Source: Cephalotus follicularis (lineage: Eukaryota > Streptophyta > Magnoliopsida > Oxalidales > Cephalotaceae). From it: a stretch of 64,000 nt of DNA. Below the pieces are notes generated by a model. It saw only the letters and a list, made by a program, of their open reading frames with translations, was not told the origin of the DNA and ran no database searches. Shown piece by piece: positions 56,048-64,000 of the stretch; the stretch's first letter is position 1; each line of letters opens with the position of its first letter. The translations under genes were made by a program, and so were the position numbers. Location of the stretch: NCBI GenBank assembly GCA_001972305.1, contig BDDD01000314.1, forward strand, positions 1 to 64,000, read 5' to 3'.

Positions 56048-57301
56048 AGGCAACAACGGCAATGCGCTTTTCCAAGTTATTAAAACTTAATTGATTTAAG
56101 AATCTCTGTACATTGGAGCTTCACAGCAAGGCCTCTTACATTGGCTAATAATCCTGATACTGATTATTTAGCTCAGTGAACCTGGTTGAACCACTATTCT
56201 GAACATTATCTACCTACTAAACTATGTTATCCAAGAAGGGAAGATTGGTAGTGTGGGTGGCCAAGCTGGAAGCGACTCGCTTCTATTCTAGTTGGGATTG
56301 GATATAGATTGGGAATCTATAGATCGTAGTAGTTCACCAACCTCACACCTACACCTGCTTATTCTGTGGTGTCATAGCAAGGGATTTTCTTGGACATCCC
56401 TTTGCTCGATCTCCAAAAATCCCTCATGGACTTTCTGATAGAAAATCCTCTTTTGAATGTAACAACCCCATGTAGTATGCCCAACATATCTATGAAAACA
56501 ACAGTAATTTGGTTGTTGGGAGTCTGCAGGAGTAGGGAGTCTTTAGACAAAGGGCAGCCTGACATCTCTATTAGCCAACAACTCGTTAACCCTTTCTGCA
56601 TTGACAAGAAACGGTTATGATTTGTCATCACTACCCAACTTCCTCTTTTTAGATTTCTTTGCCTCAGTCATATTTGCTGAGGTTGATCCTCTCCTAGGTT
56701 TTTTGAGCACCTCATCCTTGACTCGCCTCAAAGAACCGACAGTTTTCCTCATTGCTTCACTAAGGTGCTTCAAAGATTTAATTCCTAGATTCTCCAAGAA
56801 TACTCTGTATTCATCAGCCATACCTCGAATACATGTATCAATAACATGCTCTTCATTGACAAACTTCTGACACTCCATGACCTGGTCCTTGAAACGCTCC
56901 ACATAAACATCCAACTCTTCATTACTTAACTGGGTAATGCACCCCAAGTCCATTACTGTGACACGGGTCTGTGTCTGAAAAGATTTTCCATTAAACAGGG
57001 TGGCCAAGTCATCCCAGGTTGGCACTGACCCTACTGGCAGGTTTGAATAGCAACTATACGCTTTCTCGATGTGCGACTTGGAGAACTCACGAAGGTGCAA
57101 TGTCAAATTTGACCAGTGCACTCCCAGTGCGTCTATAAAATGCACTATATGCTCCTTAACATTCCCAGTTTTCCTATTGAACATGAAAAAATTGGGAACT
57201 TTATAATCCACAGGGTAAGGCATGCTTACCAAATGTGCAAGGCATAGTGGCCTCATATCAATATCTGACAATAAGGGGTAGTCATGTCCCCTTCGCATCA
57301 A
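56048..57301 (-). pseudogene. Tat-like element: gag region
   Basis: On the minus strand the right half gives a gag capsid-like sequence: PYPVDYKVPNFFMFNRKTG, HIVHFIDALGVHWSN, HIEKAYSCYSNLPVGSV, TWDDLATLFNGKSF and DLGCITQLSNEELDVYVERF. These blocks are typical of Tat/Ogre-group gag. It ends in a Lys-rich stretch (KKSKKRKLG). The left half (56048-56614) is less clear. Broken. Confidence 0.78.
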
Positions 57302-57794
57302 CTGCTCTAGCCGTCCCTTGTCACATAGAGACCTTGACCTCTTCCAATACTCACTTGTGGGTTGGAAGCATGCTTAGAAATTGGAGTTTGTAAAGGTTCG
57401 TGAGTTGGTTGTTGCTCAACAATGGGGTATTTTGCTGTCCCTTTTGCGTTGTGGTAGCAGTAGGTGGAGTATGTATAGGTGGTATAATTGTGGGTGCAAG
57501 GGTCTTTATCAAAAACTGTGCCATAAAGTCTTAGTGTTGTTGGATAGTACCATGGTGTTGTTTCAATGTTTGTTTTTGTTGGAGATTAGGCAAGATAGTG
57601 TTTTGAGTGGCTTGGATAGCCTAGATAATAGGTTTGAGGGTTGCAACAAGCGTGCCCTTAGGGAGATTAGCCATAGATGGGCCCTGGTTTTATTGGTTCT
57701 GAGAGGCCTCTTCCTGGTCTCTATACCTGTTAACATTGAGAATCCTTCCTCTAACCATTTTTGTATAATCAACCTCCCCAGTAGAGTCACCAAA
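57302..57794 (-). other. Tat-like element leader and primer site
   Basis: About 490 bp lie between gag and the 5' LTR with no domain. TTTGGTGACTCTACTGGGGA on the minus strand (57775-57794) touches the LTR end and resembles the primer-site region of Tat/Ogre elements. Plus-strand open reading here is antisense chance. Confidence 0.65.
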
Positions 57795-58457
57795 TGTTTT
57801 AAAAGGATTTTGTTGTAAAGATCTAGGCATTAAAGTTGGGTGATTAAGTACAAAATGAGTAAGTAGAAGGATTTTTATTGAAGAAGGTTGAGGGGGAAAG
57901 AGAAGTACTTTCTAGAAAATCTGGAGTCTTGAATAGAGATCACCGGATTAAAGTGTTATATGTGTTTCGTGGTTCAGAATCAAATTGGTTCTCTTATATC
58001 TTCCAAAGCCTCTATTTATAGAGTCTTTGTTAGGTATCAGAAATTGTTACCTAGTAAGAATAAAACTCTTACAAGGATAAATCAATTAGGATCCTATTAA
58101 TATAGAATTAGAATCATATTTCCCTTAAAGCGTATTAACACATTAATTTGGATCATACTCGAATCCCTTAAAAATAGGCCTAAAGGAACTTATCATCCGT
58201 CAGGAAGGCATAATTCACATTGCAGAGCCATCCTGCTATTTTCAAGAGATAAGTATTGTAGATAGTGTAGTAAAAATTCATCGAAGCTTCCAAGAGATAA
58301 GTATTGTATGTAGTGTAGTAAGGCTTACTCTAATGCGTAATACTCAAGGCTCATTTATTGAGGCTCATGGTAAAGCAACCCTCATGAGACTAGGGATTCA
58401 TGTTTAAGAAATCTCCCAGACCAATATAGTGTTCTGGTGATATTCCATGTATTAACA
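57795..58457 (-). repeat. 5' LTR of the Tat-like element (about 0.66 kb)
   Basis: The low end, TGTTTTAAAAGGA, abuts the primer site. The high end is near 58457 (within about 6 bp), where CACTA sequence starts. A TATA box on the minus strand (58013-58020) leaves about 190 bp to the LTR end. It has a 35-bp repeated motif, CCAAGAGATAAGTATTGTA-like, near 58240-58320. Confidence 0.65.
58013..58020 (-). promoter_or_regulatory. TATA box of the Tat-like LTR
   Basis: TATTTATA on plus is TATAAATA on minus, in the context CTCTATAAATAGAGG; the core fits plant LTR promoters. Confidence 0.6.
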
Positions 58458-58459
58458 CA

Positions 58460-58581
58460 CACCAGACTCTAAAGACGAATTAGATGAAATGGATGAAGAG
58501 GAGTCAGACTCGAATGAGGAAGAAGAGATGGAATATAATTCTAATAATGTTGACGACATGGATGTTAATAACACGGATTGA
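58460..58581 (+). pseudogene. Possible TNP2 transposase C-terminal tail
   Basis: The reading from 58463 gives a very acidic end (DELDEMDEEESDSNEEEEME, then YNSNNVDDMDVNNTD and a TGA stop at 58579-58581). In CACTA elements the TNP2 transposase gene precedes the TNP1-like gene on the same strand, so its end is expected here. The rest of the gene is missing because the Tat-like element was inserted just upstream. Acidic tails alone are weak evidence; it could belong to another protein. Confidence 0.4.
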
Positions 58582-58729
58582 AGTGTACGTTAAGAGCTAA
58601 GACTATATTACATGTACGTTAAGACTACATAGTATTTTTAATCTTTTTATTCTTCATGATCATTTTTAATGAATAGTAACCCAAGCGTAGCATTTGTATT
58701 AATATAATTTACGATGAGTTATTGCATAG

Positions 58730-60470
58730 ATGCCACGCAGGTTCACTCGTTCGTCTATGGCTTGAGCTTCCACTTTGGGTTATGCACATCTCGATATGGA
58801 CCATATGTCTGTAGACGCACGAGAGAACTTGGCAGATGTCTGGCTCTCCGATTCAGAGTGTGGGTAACTGAGTGATCTTCCCCGGACCCTCGCCAGTGCC
58901 AGTAAGAAAATTTATTATGTTATAATGTTTTATTGAGTTGTTTTTAGTGCCTACATATTCTATTTTGTTGTATTACATACTAACACACACATGTTATGTT
59001 TTTTTTAAACTAGGTTCGCAGCCATGGCGGATACAAGGTCCTAGCAGAGGTGCAGACTTGCGCCCACTAGAGAGGATGACACTAGACCAGTGCGATGGAT
59101 CATTCCATCGAGGTAACTAGTAACCAATACAAACAGTACATTAGTTTTTAAAATTCACCTATCAAATTCGTAGCAATTAACTAGAGTAACTAATTGATAT
59201 ATGTTTCACTACAGCTATTTTGAGACGACTGATGCCAATGCCACAATTGTATCCATAGTCAAGTCAAGACTACTATAGCCTTGGATCTTGTGCTCTGATT
59301 GGCTAGTAGCGGAGAAAGAACAAGTGTGGGAGGAGCTGCGTGTGAGAAGAATTTTTTAGTCAATTGTTACTATTGATTAGCGTATCAATAAGTTTTTTTT
59401 TATATTAATAATGGGTTTTTCGTTAGTATAATTTAGGAGTACTACTGGTTTGTACCTTCTCAAGCTGCTGGCAGTGACGTTTTTCACTCTTACATGTAGG
59501 AAAATTATAGCAAGTGGATGCTGAATGTGAGAAAACGGTAGATAAGGCTTGCCCGCGTGCAGCAGATAACTATTGAGTGCAAGAGTTACTCTCCTAGAGA
59601 GGTACCAGATTCAGTATGGGTGCAGATGGTAGACATCTTTATGGATCAGGAGTTCTTTGGGAGGTGAAGGAGGAACGCCAGAAAGAGGGCCAATGAGTTC
59701 CACACCACATATACTACTGGGAGCTTCACGATGGAGAAGCAGCTTCATCTTGGGGTAAGTGAATTTGGATAGAGTACTGTTTTAGTTTTTTTAATGATGT
59801 GCACACGTTCTGTTGTTGAAGTTTATTTAAAATTGCGTTTGATTTGCAGTAGGACCGGGGGGAGGAAGTAGGGATGGTGTACTCTGACACGAATCAGAGG
59901 AAGAAGGACAATGATGATCCACCTCTTTCCATAGTGGAGAGGTTTGTGAGTAAAAAATTACATTCTCTTAGTTTTGAAATTGTGAAATTACCATATATGT
60001 TAGTTAACCGATTATATTTGTACTTTGTGTAGAAGAAGTACAAGGCTACTACTAGATCATTGGGACATACTGTGGAGGGACTCGTGCGTGGTGCGGCTGT
60101 ACTTGATGTTGTAGCATGGTCGGAGGCTACTGGAGGACCGCAAGAGGGAAAGATCAGCGGGTTAGGAAACTATATTAACTCTGCCAATATGCTAGCATAG
60201 GCATGTCGTTCTCCACCATTTGCTGCTGATCAAAGCCAGATCCTACCTTTTGCTTCACAGGCACCAATACTTGTCGACAACGACAGGGTTTGAGCGGTGG
60301 TTCGTGATGAGGTTAGAGAGCTTTTTTGAGACGAGATGAGACAGATGATGTCTCAGTTGACCTCAATGGCCACACAGTAGATGGGGCAGTCTGGATCCTT
60401 GTAGAACATGATGCAACACCTGTGCCCTACCGCAGATCAATCCACACCACACGATAATGATTCTCCTTTG
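58730..60470 (+). pseudogene. TNP1 / Transposase_24-like gene of the CACTA element
   Basis: Six exon-like pieces with GT...AG borders can be seen: 58730-58901, 59014-59112, 59215-59339, 59437-59754, 59850-59944 and 60033 to about 60470. The second has GPSRGADLRPLERM, like the RGPTR block of the family. The fourth has VWVQMVDIFMDQEFFG, NARKRANEFHTTYTTGSFTM, the core of plant En/Spm Transposase_24 proteins (the ...R...N..KR....TTGS pattern). The last has KKYKATTRSLGHTVEG and KISGLGNYINSANMLA. The protein is thought to bind the transposon ends. In-frame stops at 58763 (TGA), 59539 (TAG) and 59665 (TGA), among others, show that it is dead. Exon borders are inferred. Confidence 0.7.
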
Positions 60471-60954
60471 TAGTCTCTTTATGATTTTTCTTAGCAGTAA
60501 ACGACATTTTACTTTGTAATTTAAACTTGTTAGTTTTTTTATGACTTTGATATATAGTTGACTTTGTGATTCTCCTTTATTAGCACTTTGTTTTGATTTT
60601 ATAAAATATATCTATTAGTGAAAATTTGTGAACTGAGTCTATGTGTTGATTGAATATAAGTTGTCATTTTCTTCTTTACAGATGGGTTTATACAAAAATA
60701 GATGAAACCTTCCAGTTGTATTTAATAATGGCAACGACATGGCGACCACCCATGTTGTCGCCATTCCATAATTGAGGCAGGAGTGACCGAGGGTTGAAGT
60801 CCTCGCCCAGCCTTCGCACATGGCAATGACCCTTAATGGTGAGGGCTTTATGTCCTTGCCATGTCCTCACCATAGCAACAGATGTGGCCACTCACCATCA
60901 CAATCCTACCTTTGTTTCTCGATAGCGACGGTAATAGCCGTCGTCATTGCTGGT
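60471..60954 (+). other. 3' non-coding and subterminal region of the CACTA element
   Basis: AT-rich sequence to about 60690 is followed by a GC-richer subterminal zone (60730-60950). That zone has repeated GGCGACC/GTCGCC, GGCAATGACC and TCCTTGCCATG/ATGTCCTCACCATG motifs. Subterminal repeats of this kind are binding sites for the TNP1-type protein in En/Spm elements. Confidence 0.6.
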
Positions 60955-60967
60955 GTTTCTTGCAGTG
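60955..60967 (+). repeat. CACTA right terminal inverted repeat
   Basis: GTTTCTTGCAGTG is the reverse complement of CACTGCAAGAAAC, matching the CACTRCAAGAAA consensus of plant CACTA ends. Confidence 0.85.
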
Positions 60968-61407
60968 TGTATGAGAAGCAAGCTAGAAAGGGGGTATAAG
61001 TGATCAATCCATGATCATTTGGGTATAACTTTCTATAGAGAATAAATTTATAGGTGAGGCTTGAAGCAATGGAAAGTAGACATATAAATATTTCCAATGA
61101 GCTTTGGTTGACTCAATTTAGGTAAAAAACAAGAAAGCTATGACATTTACAAGTGACAGGAAGGAATTTTGAAAAACTGATGAAACAGAGAATCAAGTCG
61201 ACGTGTTGGTCAATTAAGTCGATTTTTTAGGTACCAGAGGAAAAATTAAAAGATTTCGATGCCTTCAGGCATCGACAATTAAGTCGACGTGCTAAGCTAA
61301 CAGCTCAACTTTATAGGCTATTAGGTCGACCTTGTGGGTTTAAAAATGTACAAAAACCCTAAAAACTCAATCCTTTTCACTCAAAATCAATTTTAAACCA
61401 TCTTCTA
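60968..61407. other. Unassigned 440 bp between CACTA end and gypsy M
   Basis: No open frame or known domain is seen. It holds AAGTCGACGTG, TTAGGTCGACC and similar units (61195-61335), and a perfect 8-bp hairpin, TCGATGCC-TTCA-GGCATCGA (61256-61275). It ends AAAACCCT-like sequence. The style suggests a piece of an LTR of another family, but neither end can be defined. Confidence 0.5.
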
Positions 61408-61497
61408 TGTAATGACCCGAATTTCCAGTAAAGATATTAATTATGGAAAGATGATTTCTATTGTGTAGTTGGCAAATATTTCAAGGGACCTGTAGTA

Positions 61498-61920
61498 TGG
61501 ACCTATTGCCCCAAAGTTGATCAAGGGCCAAGGATTGCTATTGAAGAGCAAGAAGAGAACCCTCCATGGGAAGCTCACGGAGAATCTGCACCTGCTCAGG
61601 CTCAAGCTCAAGGAATCTCTTCTTATACTGATTTTGACAGGGTGATAGAGTTTATGCGCTCTCGTTTTGATTCTATGCAAGCCTCGCTTGAAGAGAAATT
61701 TGAGCAAGTCAATTCGCGGTTCACAAACTTGGAAAAAGATCATGTGACGATTCGCTCCGATTTCGATAATATCGATGACACTATCTACTACGACCTAAAA
61801 GTCGTAAGGAGGCGTCTCAAAAGAATGGAACGAAAACTTGCCGATTCCAAGACTATTGATGGTTGCGAAGAGACTTCGGGTGATAAATCAGACTCCGATG
61901 CCCCCTCTGCTGCCTCTTGA
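61498..61920 (+). pseudogene. Element N protein remnant with coiled coil
   Basis: The frame is open from at least 61498 to the TGA at 61918-61920, with an internal ATG at 61642. It has an Ala/Gln-rich stretch (APAQAQAQ), then FDRVIEFMRSRFDSMQASLE, EKFEQVNSRFTNLEKDH and a charged RRRLKRMERKLADSK segment, and a Ser/Asp-rich end. The layout (coiled coil then acidic tail, followed by a long T-rich 3' region) parallels the L protein. No catalytic motif is seen. The role is unknown. Confidence 0.55.
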
Positions 61921-62567
61921 TTGCCTGTTGCTGCTGTTTTTATCTTGTTGTTGTGTTTGTTTTTGTTGTGTTGTAATGAAACTAAGTCTTTATTTAGCTT
62001 TGTAAGAACAAAGTTTGTTAATGATTTTATGATATTAATGAAATTTTTATTTCATTGTGTTTATAAATTCTGTTTATGAATTCTGTTTATGAATTGTGTT
62101 TATGATATGGTTGTATGAATGTTTTTTAAATAATTGTGTTGTATGATTATGTTCTCTCAATTATTGCCGATAATTATATTCATTACCGATATTATGATAT
62201 TTTGTGCATAATGCCTATGTTAGTATTCTTTTTACCCTTGCTGTCATTAAGGGGGAGCTAATGATTTCTTCCTTTTATAGAACTTTTTGATGCTATACAA
62301 AAAAGGGGGAGAATAGGCTCAAAATGCTTGAGTTTATGAATTTTGGGAGAAAAGGCTCAATATGGGAGATTAAGACTCAAAATGCTATGCACATTTTAGA
62401 AAAGAACTCTCAACAACATAACTCATTGCTTATTTGATATTGCATGAACATTGCCATTGCTTACATTATAATTTATCTCTATTGGTATTTACTTATGTTT
62501 TTAAATTGGTATTACTTTAATTTATGCCTTTTGAGCATATTTTTGTCATCATCAAAAAGGAGGAGAT
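61921..62567 (+). other. T-rich 3' region of element N
   Basis: No coding signal is present. AATTGTGTT/AATTCTGTTTATG repeats occur near 62060-62150. Two GGGGGAG purine runs and the purine tract before the LTR are visible, as in SIRE-like elements. Confidence 0.6.
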
Positions 62568-62689
62568 TGTTGACGATTTAGTCCCAATCCTTGTTTTGAT
62601 GATAACATATTTTCATTTGACAAGTTTACTTGATGTGCGAGAAATAACAAGTTCAATACCAAGGCAAAATACCATATGCATAAGAAGGC

Positions 62690-63240
62690 ATCGACTCTCA
62701 AGAAATGACATCGACGTCCGTACAGAAAGACATCAATCCCTTCCAAAAAGACATCGACGTCTTTAGTGTCAGAAGTTACAAGATCAAATTATAATGAAGA
62801 CATCGTCCTTCCAGTAATGACATCGACGTCCGTACAGAAAGACATCGACTCATTTCAAGATGACATCGACGTCTTTTGTGCCAGAAGCTACTATTCAAAT
62901 TTACATTTGAAGACATCGATCCCTACATGCAAAGACATCGACGTCAGTACAAAAGACATCGACGCCTTTCCATAGACATCGACGCCTTTCTAGAGCTACC
63001 TGCATTTCCCAGAAAAGACATCGACCCCTACAGAAGAAGTCGATGTGATGTTCAAAGTTTCAAATCCTGGAGATTTCCCAGAAATGACATCGACGCCTTT
63101 TAAAAAGACATCGACGTCTTTTTAAATGGTTTGACCCGGGAAACATGGAACGGCTAGTACGCGCACTTCCAACGGCTAACAACTATAAAGACATCGATGC
63201 CTTTTCTAAAGAATTCGACGTCTTTATGTCAGCAGAGACA
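62690..63240 (+). repeat. GACATCGACGTC array of element N LTR
   Basis: About eighteen variants of AAGACATCGACGTCTTT occur, several pairs 20-21 bp apart (for example near 62936, 62957 and 62977). The spelling is the same as in the gypsy LTRs of element 2 and solo LTR I although the superfamily differs. Confidence 0.87.
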
Positions 63241-63318
63241 AAAATCAAAGATTGCAACTACACATTTATTAATCAAAAGCTTCCATGAATTATGCAACGG
63301 CTACAAATCTTTTATGCC

Positions 63319-63326
63319 TATAAAAG
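63319..63326 (+). promoter_or_regulatory. TATA box of element N LTR
   Basis: TATAAAAG lies downstream of the palindrome array and about 530 bp before the LTR end, in the context GCCTATAAAAGG. Confidence 0.6.
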
Positions 63327-63856
63327 GAAGACTGAAACATCAGAAGAACATAGTGAACAACATTGAACTACATCAATTCAACAAGAATCACACAATCAAG
63401 AGAGATTTCATATTCAAAGCATTCTAGTATGCAAAAAAGCTCAAAGTGCTCAATAGTGTTCTAACAAGCTTCTAAGCTTTATCCTTTGAGATTTTCTGAG
63501 TGTTTCAAATTAAGAGCTGTATTATTCATATCAACCTATTTGAGAGGTTATCTTGTAAACACTTTCACATTTGACTTGTAAAAGAGGAGAATCCTCTAAG
63601 GTCTTGAGGTCAAGGTCTTGTGATTGAGGTCAATCACGAAGTTGTAAGGTGTAACGAATTGCTGCCTTAATCAATTCGAGATAGTGGAAACTCAAGGAGC
63701 TCCCTTGGGAAAAGTGGACGTAGGAAAGAGTTAGCCGAACCACTCTAAATTCGGAGAAGTTTTTCTATCCCTTAACTATTTAATTTGAAAGTTTTTAAAT
63801 TCCAGAATTTACTTCAATATTCAATTCACCCCCCCTATTGTATATTTCAAGAGTGT

Positions 63857-64000
63857 TTATTTCAAAGACCATATCCCTCTGATAGAGTTTTCATACAATA
63901 ACAGTTATCACTCGAGTGTTGGTATGGCCCCATAGGAGGCACTATATGGGAGGAACTGTACGTCACCCGTCTGTTGGGACGAGGTTGGTGAACGACCATT
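63857..64000 (+). pseudogene. Gypsy M integrase fragment at window edge
   Basis: The reading contains IEFSYNNSYHSSVGMAP, EALYGR, SPVCWDEVGER, the same integrase block that opens element 1. It continues past the right edge and is not intact in the visible part. Confidence 0.8.

Larger units (their letters stand above)
7144..58457 (-). mobile_element. Tat/Ogre-like gypsy element (minus strand), in three segments
   Basis: One minus-strand Ty3/gypsy fossil accounts for 7144-7865, 14029-16683 and 56048-58457. Read on the minus strand it has a 5' LTR (57795-58457), a primer site, a gag region, protease, reverse transcriptase and the start of RNase H; integrase and the 3' LTR are off-window to the left. 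The pieces are separated by solo LTR A and solo LTR D, whose TSDs prove continuity, and the left side is cut by element 2. It is old and badly broken (well over ten breaks) and part of pol is present twice. It sits in a CACTA transposon. The Tat/Ogre-like call rests on the gag and pol blocks and the primer site; the exact lineage is uncertain. Confidence 0.8.
58458..60967 (+). mobile_element. CACTA (En/Spm) DNA transposon, right part
   Basis: The right end is GTTTCTTGCAGTG (60955-60967), the complement of the CACTGCAAGAAAC terminal repeat of plant CACTA elements. Inside are subterminal inverted motifs such as GCGACGG...CCGTCG (60924-60942) and GGCGACC (60738 region). It contains an acidic tail that may end the TNP2-type transposase, and a multi-exon TNP1/Transposase_24-like gene. 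The left end is beyond the window, on the far side of the Tat-like element that split it. A 3-bp TSD cannot be checked without the left end; the base triplet after the right end is TGT. It is the outermost and oldest layer of the nest. Confidence 0.85.
61497..63856 (+). mobile_element. Element N: non-autonomous LTR element related to L
   Basis: N has the end of an open frame with a coiled coil, a long T-rich tail with GGGGGAG runs (62250, 62308) and a purine tract, AAAAAGGAGGAGATTG. After that comes an LTR (62568 to about 63856) that starts TGTTGACGATTT and ends near AATTCACCCCCCC, like L. No left LTR is recognised. The exact left and right borders are uncertain by about 10-20 bp. It is broken and incomplete at its left. 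Confidence 0.65.
62568..63856 (+). repeat. 3' LTR of element N (about 1.3 kb)
   Basis: It starts TGTTGACGATTTAGTCC, has a TATA box TATAAAAG at 63319-63326, and ends in AATTCACCCCCCC plus about 20 bp. Its first third is filled with the GACATCGACGTC array. Confidence 0.7.
61408..64000 (+). mobile_element. Gypsy fragment M, split by element N, running off the window
   Basis: TGTAATGACCCGAATTTCC at 61408 matches the start of the H LTR, and the homology continues to about 61496 (CAAGGGACCTGTAG). After element N, plus-strand gypsy integrase sequence (EFSYNNSYHSSVGMAP, EALYGR) runs from about 63857 to the window edge. Both sides are probably one Tekay/Del-like element, with most of its 5' half missing. 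It is broken. The link between the two sides is inference. Confidence 0.6.

Noticed and set aside
57381-57818. 145-codon plus-strand open frame
   Set aside because: It is antisense to the leader, primer site and LTR edge of the Tat-like element, with no domain.
1-64000. Host protein genes, tRNA or rRNA genes
   Set aside because: Every substantial coding signal matches a retroelement or CACTA protein, or the unknown L/N protein; tRNA-like matches are only primer binding sites of LTR elements.

Overview
The window comes from a large, repeat-rich flowering-plant genome, probably a eudicot; the species cannot be told. The evidence is plant-type Ty3/gypsy elements with 2-3 kb LTRs, Ty1/copia elements with initiator-Met-tRNA primer sites, a CACTA (En/Spm) DNA transposon and SIRE-like non-autonomous LTR elements. 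I found no host protein gene, tRNA, rRNA or CRISPR array. Almost every base belongs to a mobile element, and all the retroelements are treated here as fossils.

Layout: the window is one deep nest of insertions, read from target-site duplications (TSDs) and interrupted elements. Outermost is a CACTA transposon (right part 58458-60967). It was entered by a minus-strand Tat-like gypsy element (segments 7144-7865, 14029-16683 and 56048-58457; its 3' end is left of the window). That element carries three insertions: plus-strand gypsy element 2 (2949-7143, itself split by gypsy element 1, 1-2948); solo LTR A (7866-14028, containing element B, 10660-13685); and solo LTR D (16684-56047). D contains copia element E (19144-55597, TSD CATAT). 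E contains solo LTR F (20967-23673, GTTAG), minus-strand copia G (27551-46391, GACAC) and solo LTR K (47744-53566, GAAGG). G contains solo LTR I (31372-38026, ATTAA) and solo LTR J (43713-45980, AAGCA). I contains gypsy H (32055-36084, GTATG). K contains the very young non-autonomous element L (48554-51572, GAATT). This gives seven levels of nesting. To the right lie 440 bp of unassigned sequence, then a gypsy fragment M (61408-64000) split by N, a relative of L.

The most interesting signals are not the elements themselves. (1) Nearly all LTRs, across gypsy, copia and SIRE-like families, carry clusters of short palindromes centred on TCGA: CAGTCGACTG, AAGCGTCGACGCTT, AAGACGTCGACGTCTT and GAGTCGACTC. 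Each family has its own spelling but keeps the symmetry, and the copies repeat about every 20-22 bp, or two helical turns. (2) A TTAGCC/GGCTAA hairpin sits 355-430 bp before the 3' end of nine gypsy LTRs; a tenth, H, has a different stem at the same place. (3) The leader of copia E holds four hairpins with a shared loop (TTTTGGCC...TCAAGG) and four different but self-complementary stems, plus further inverted and direct repeats.
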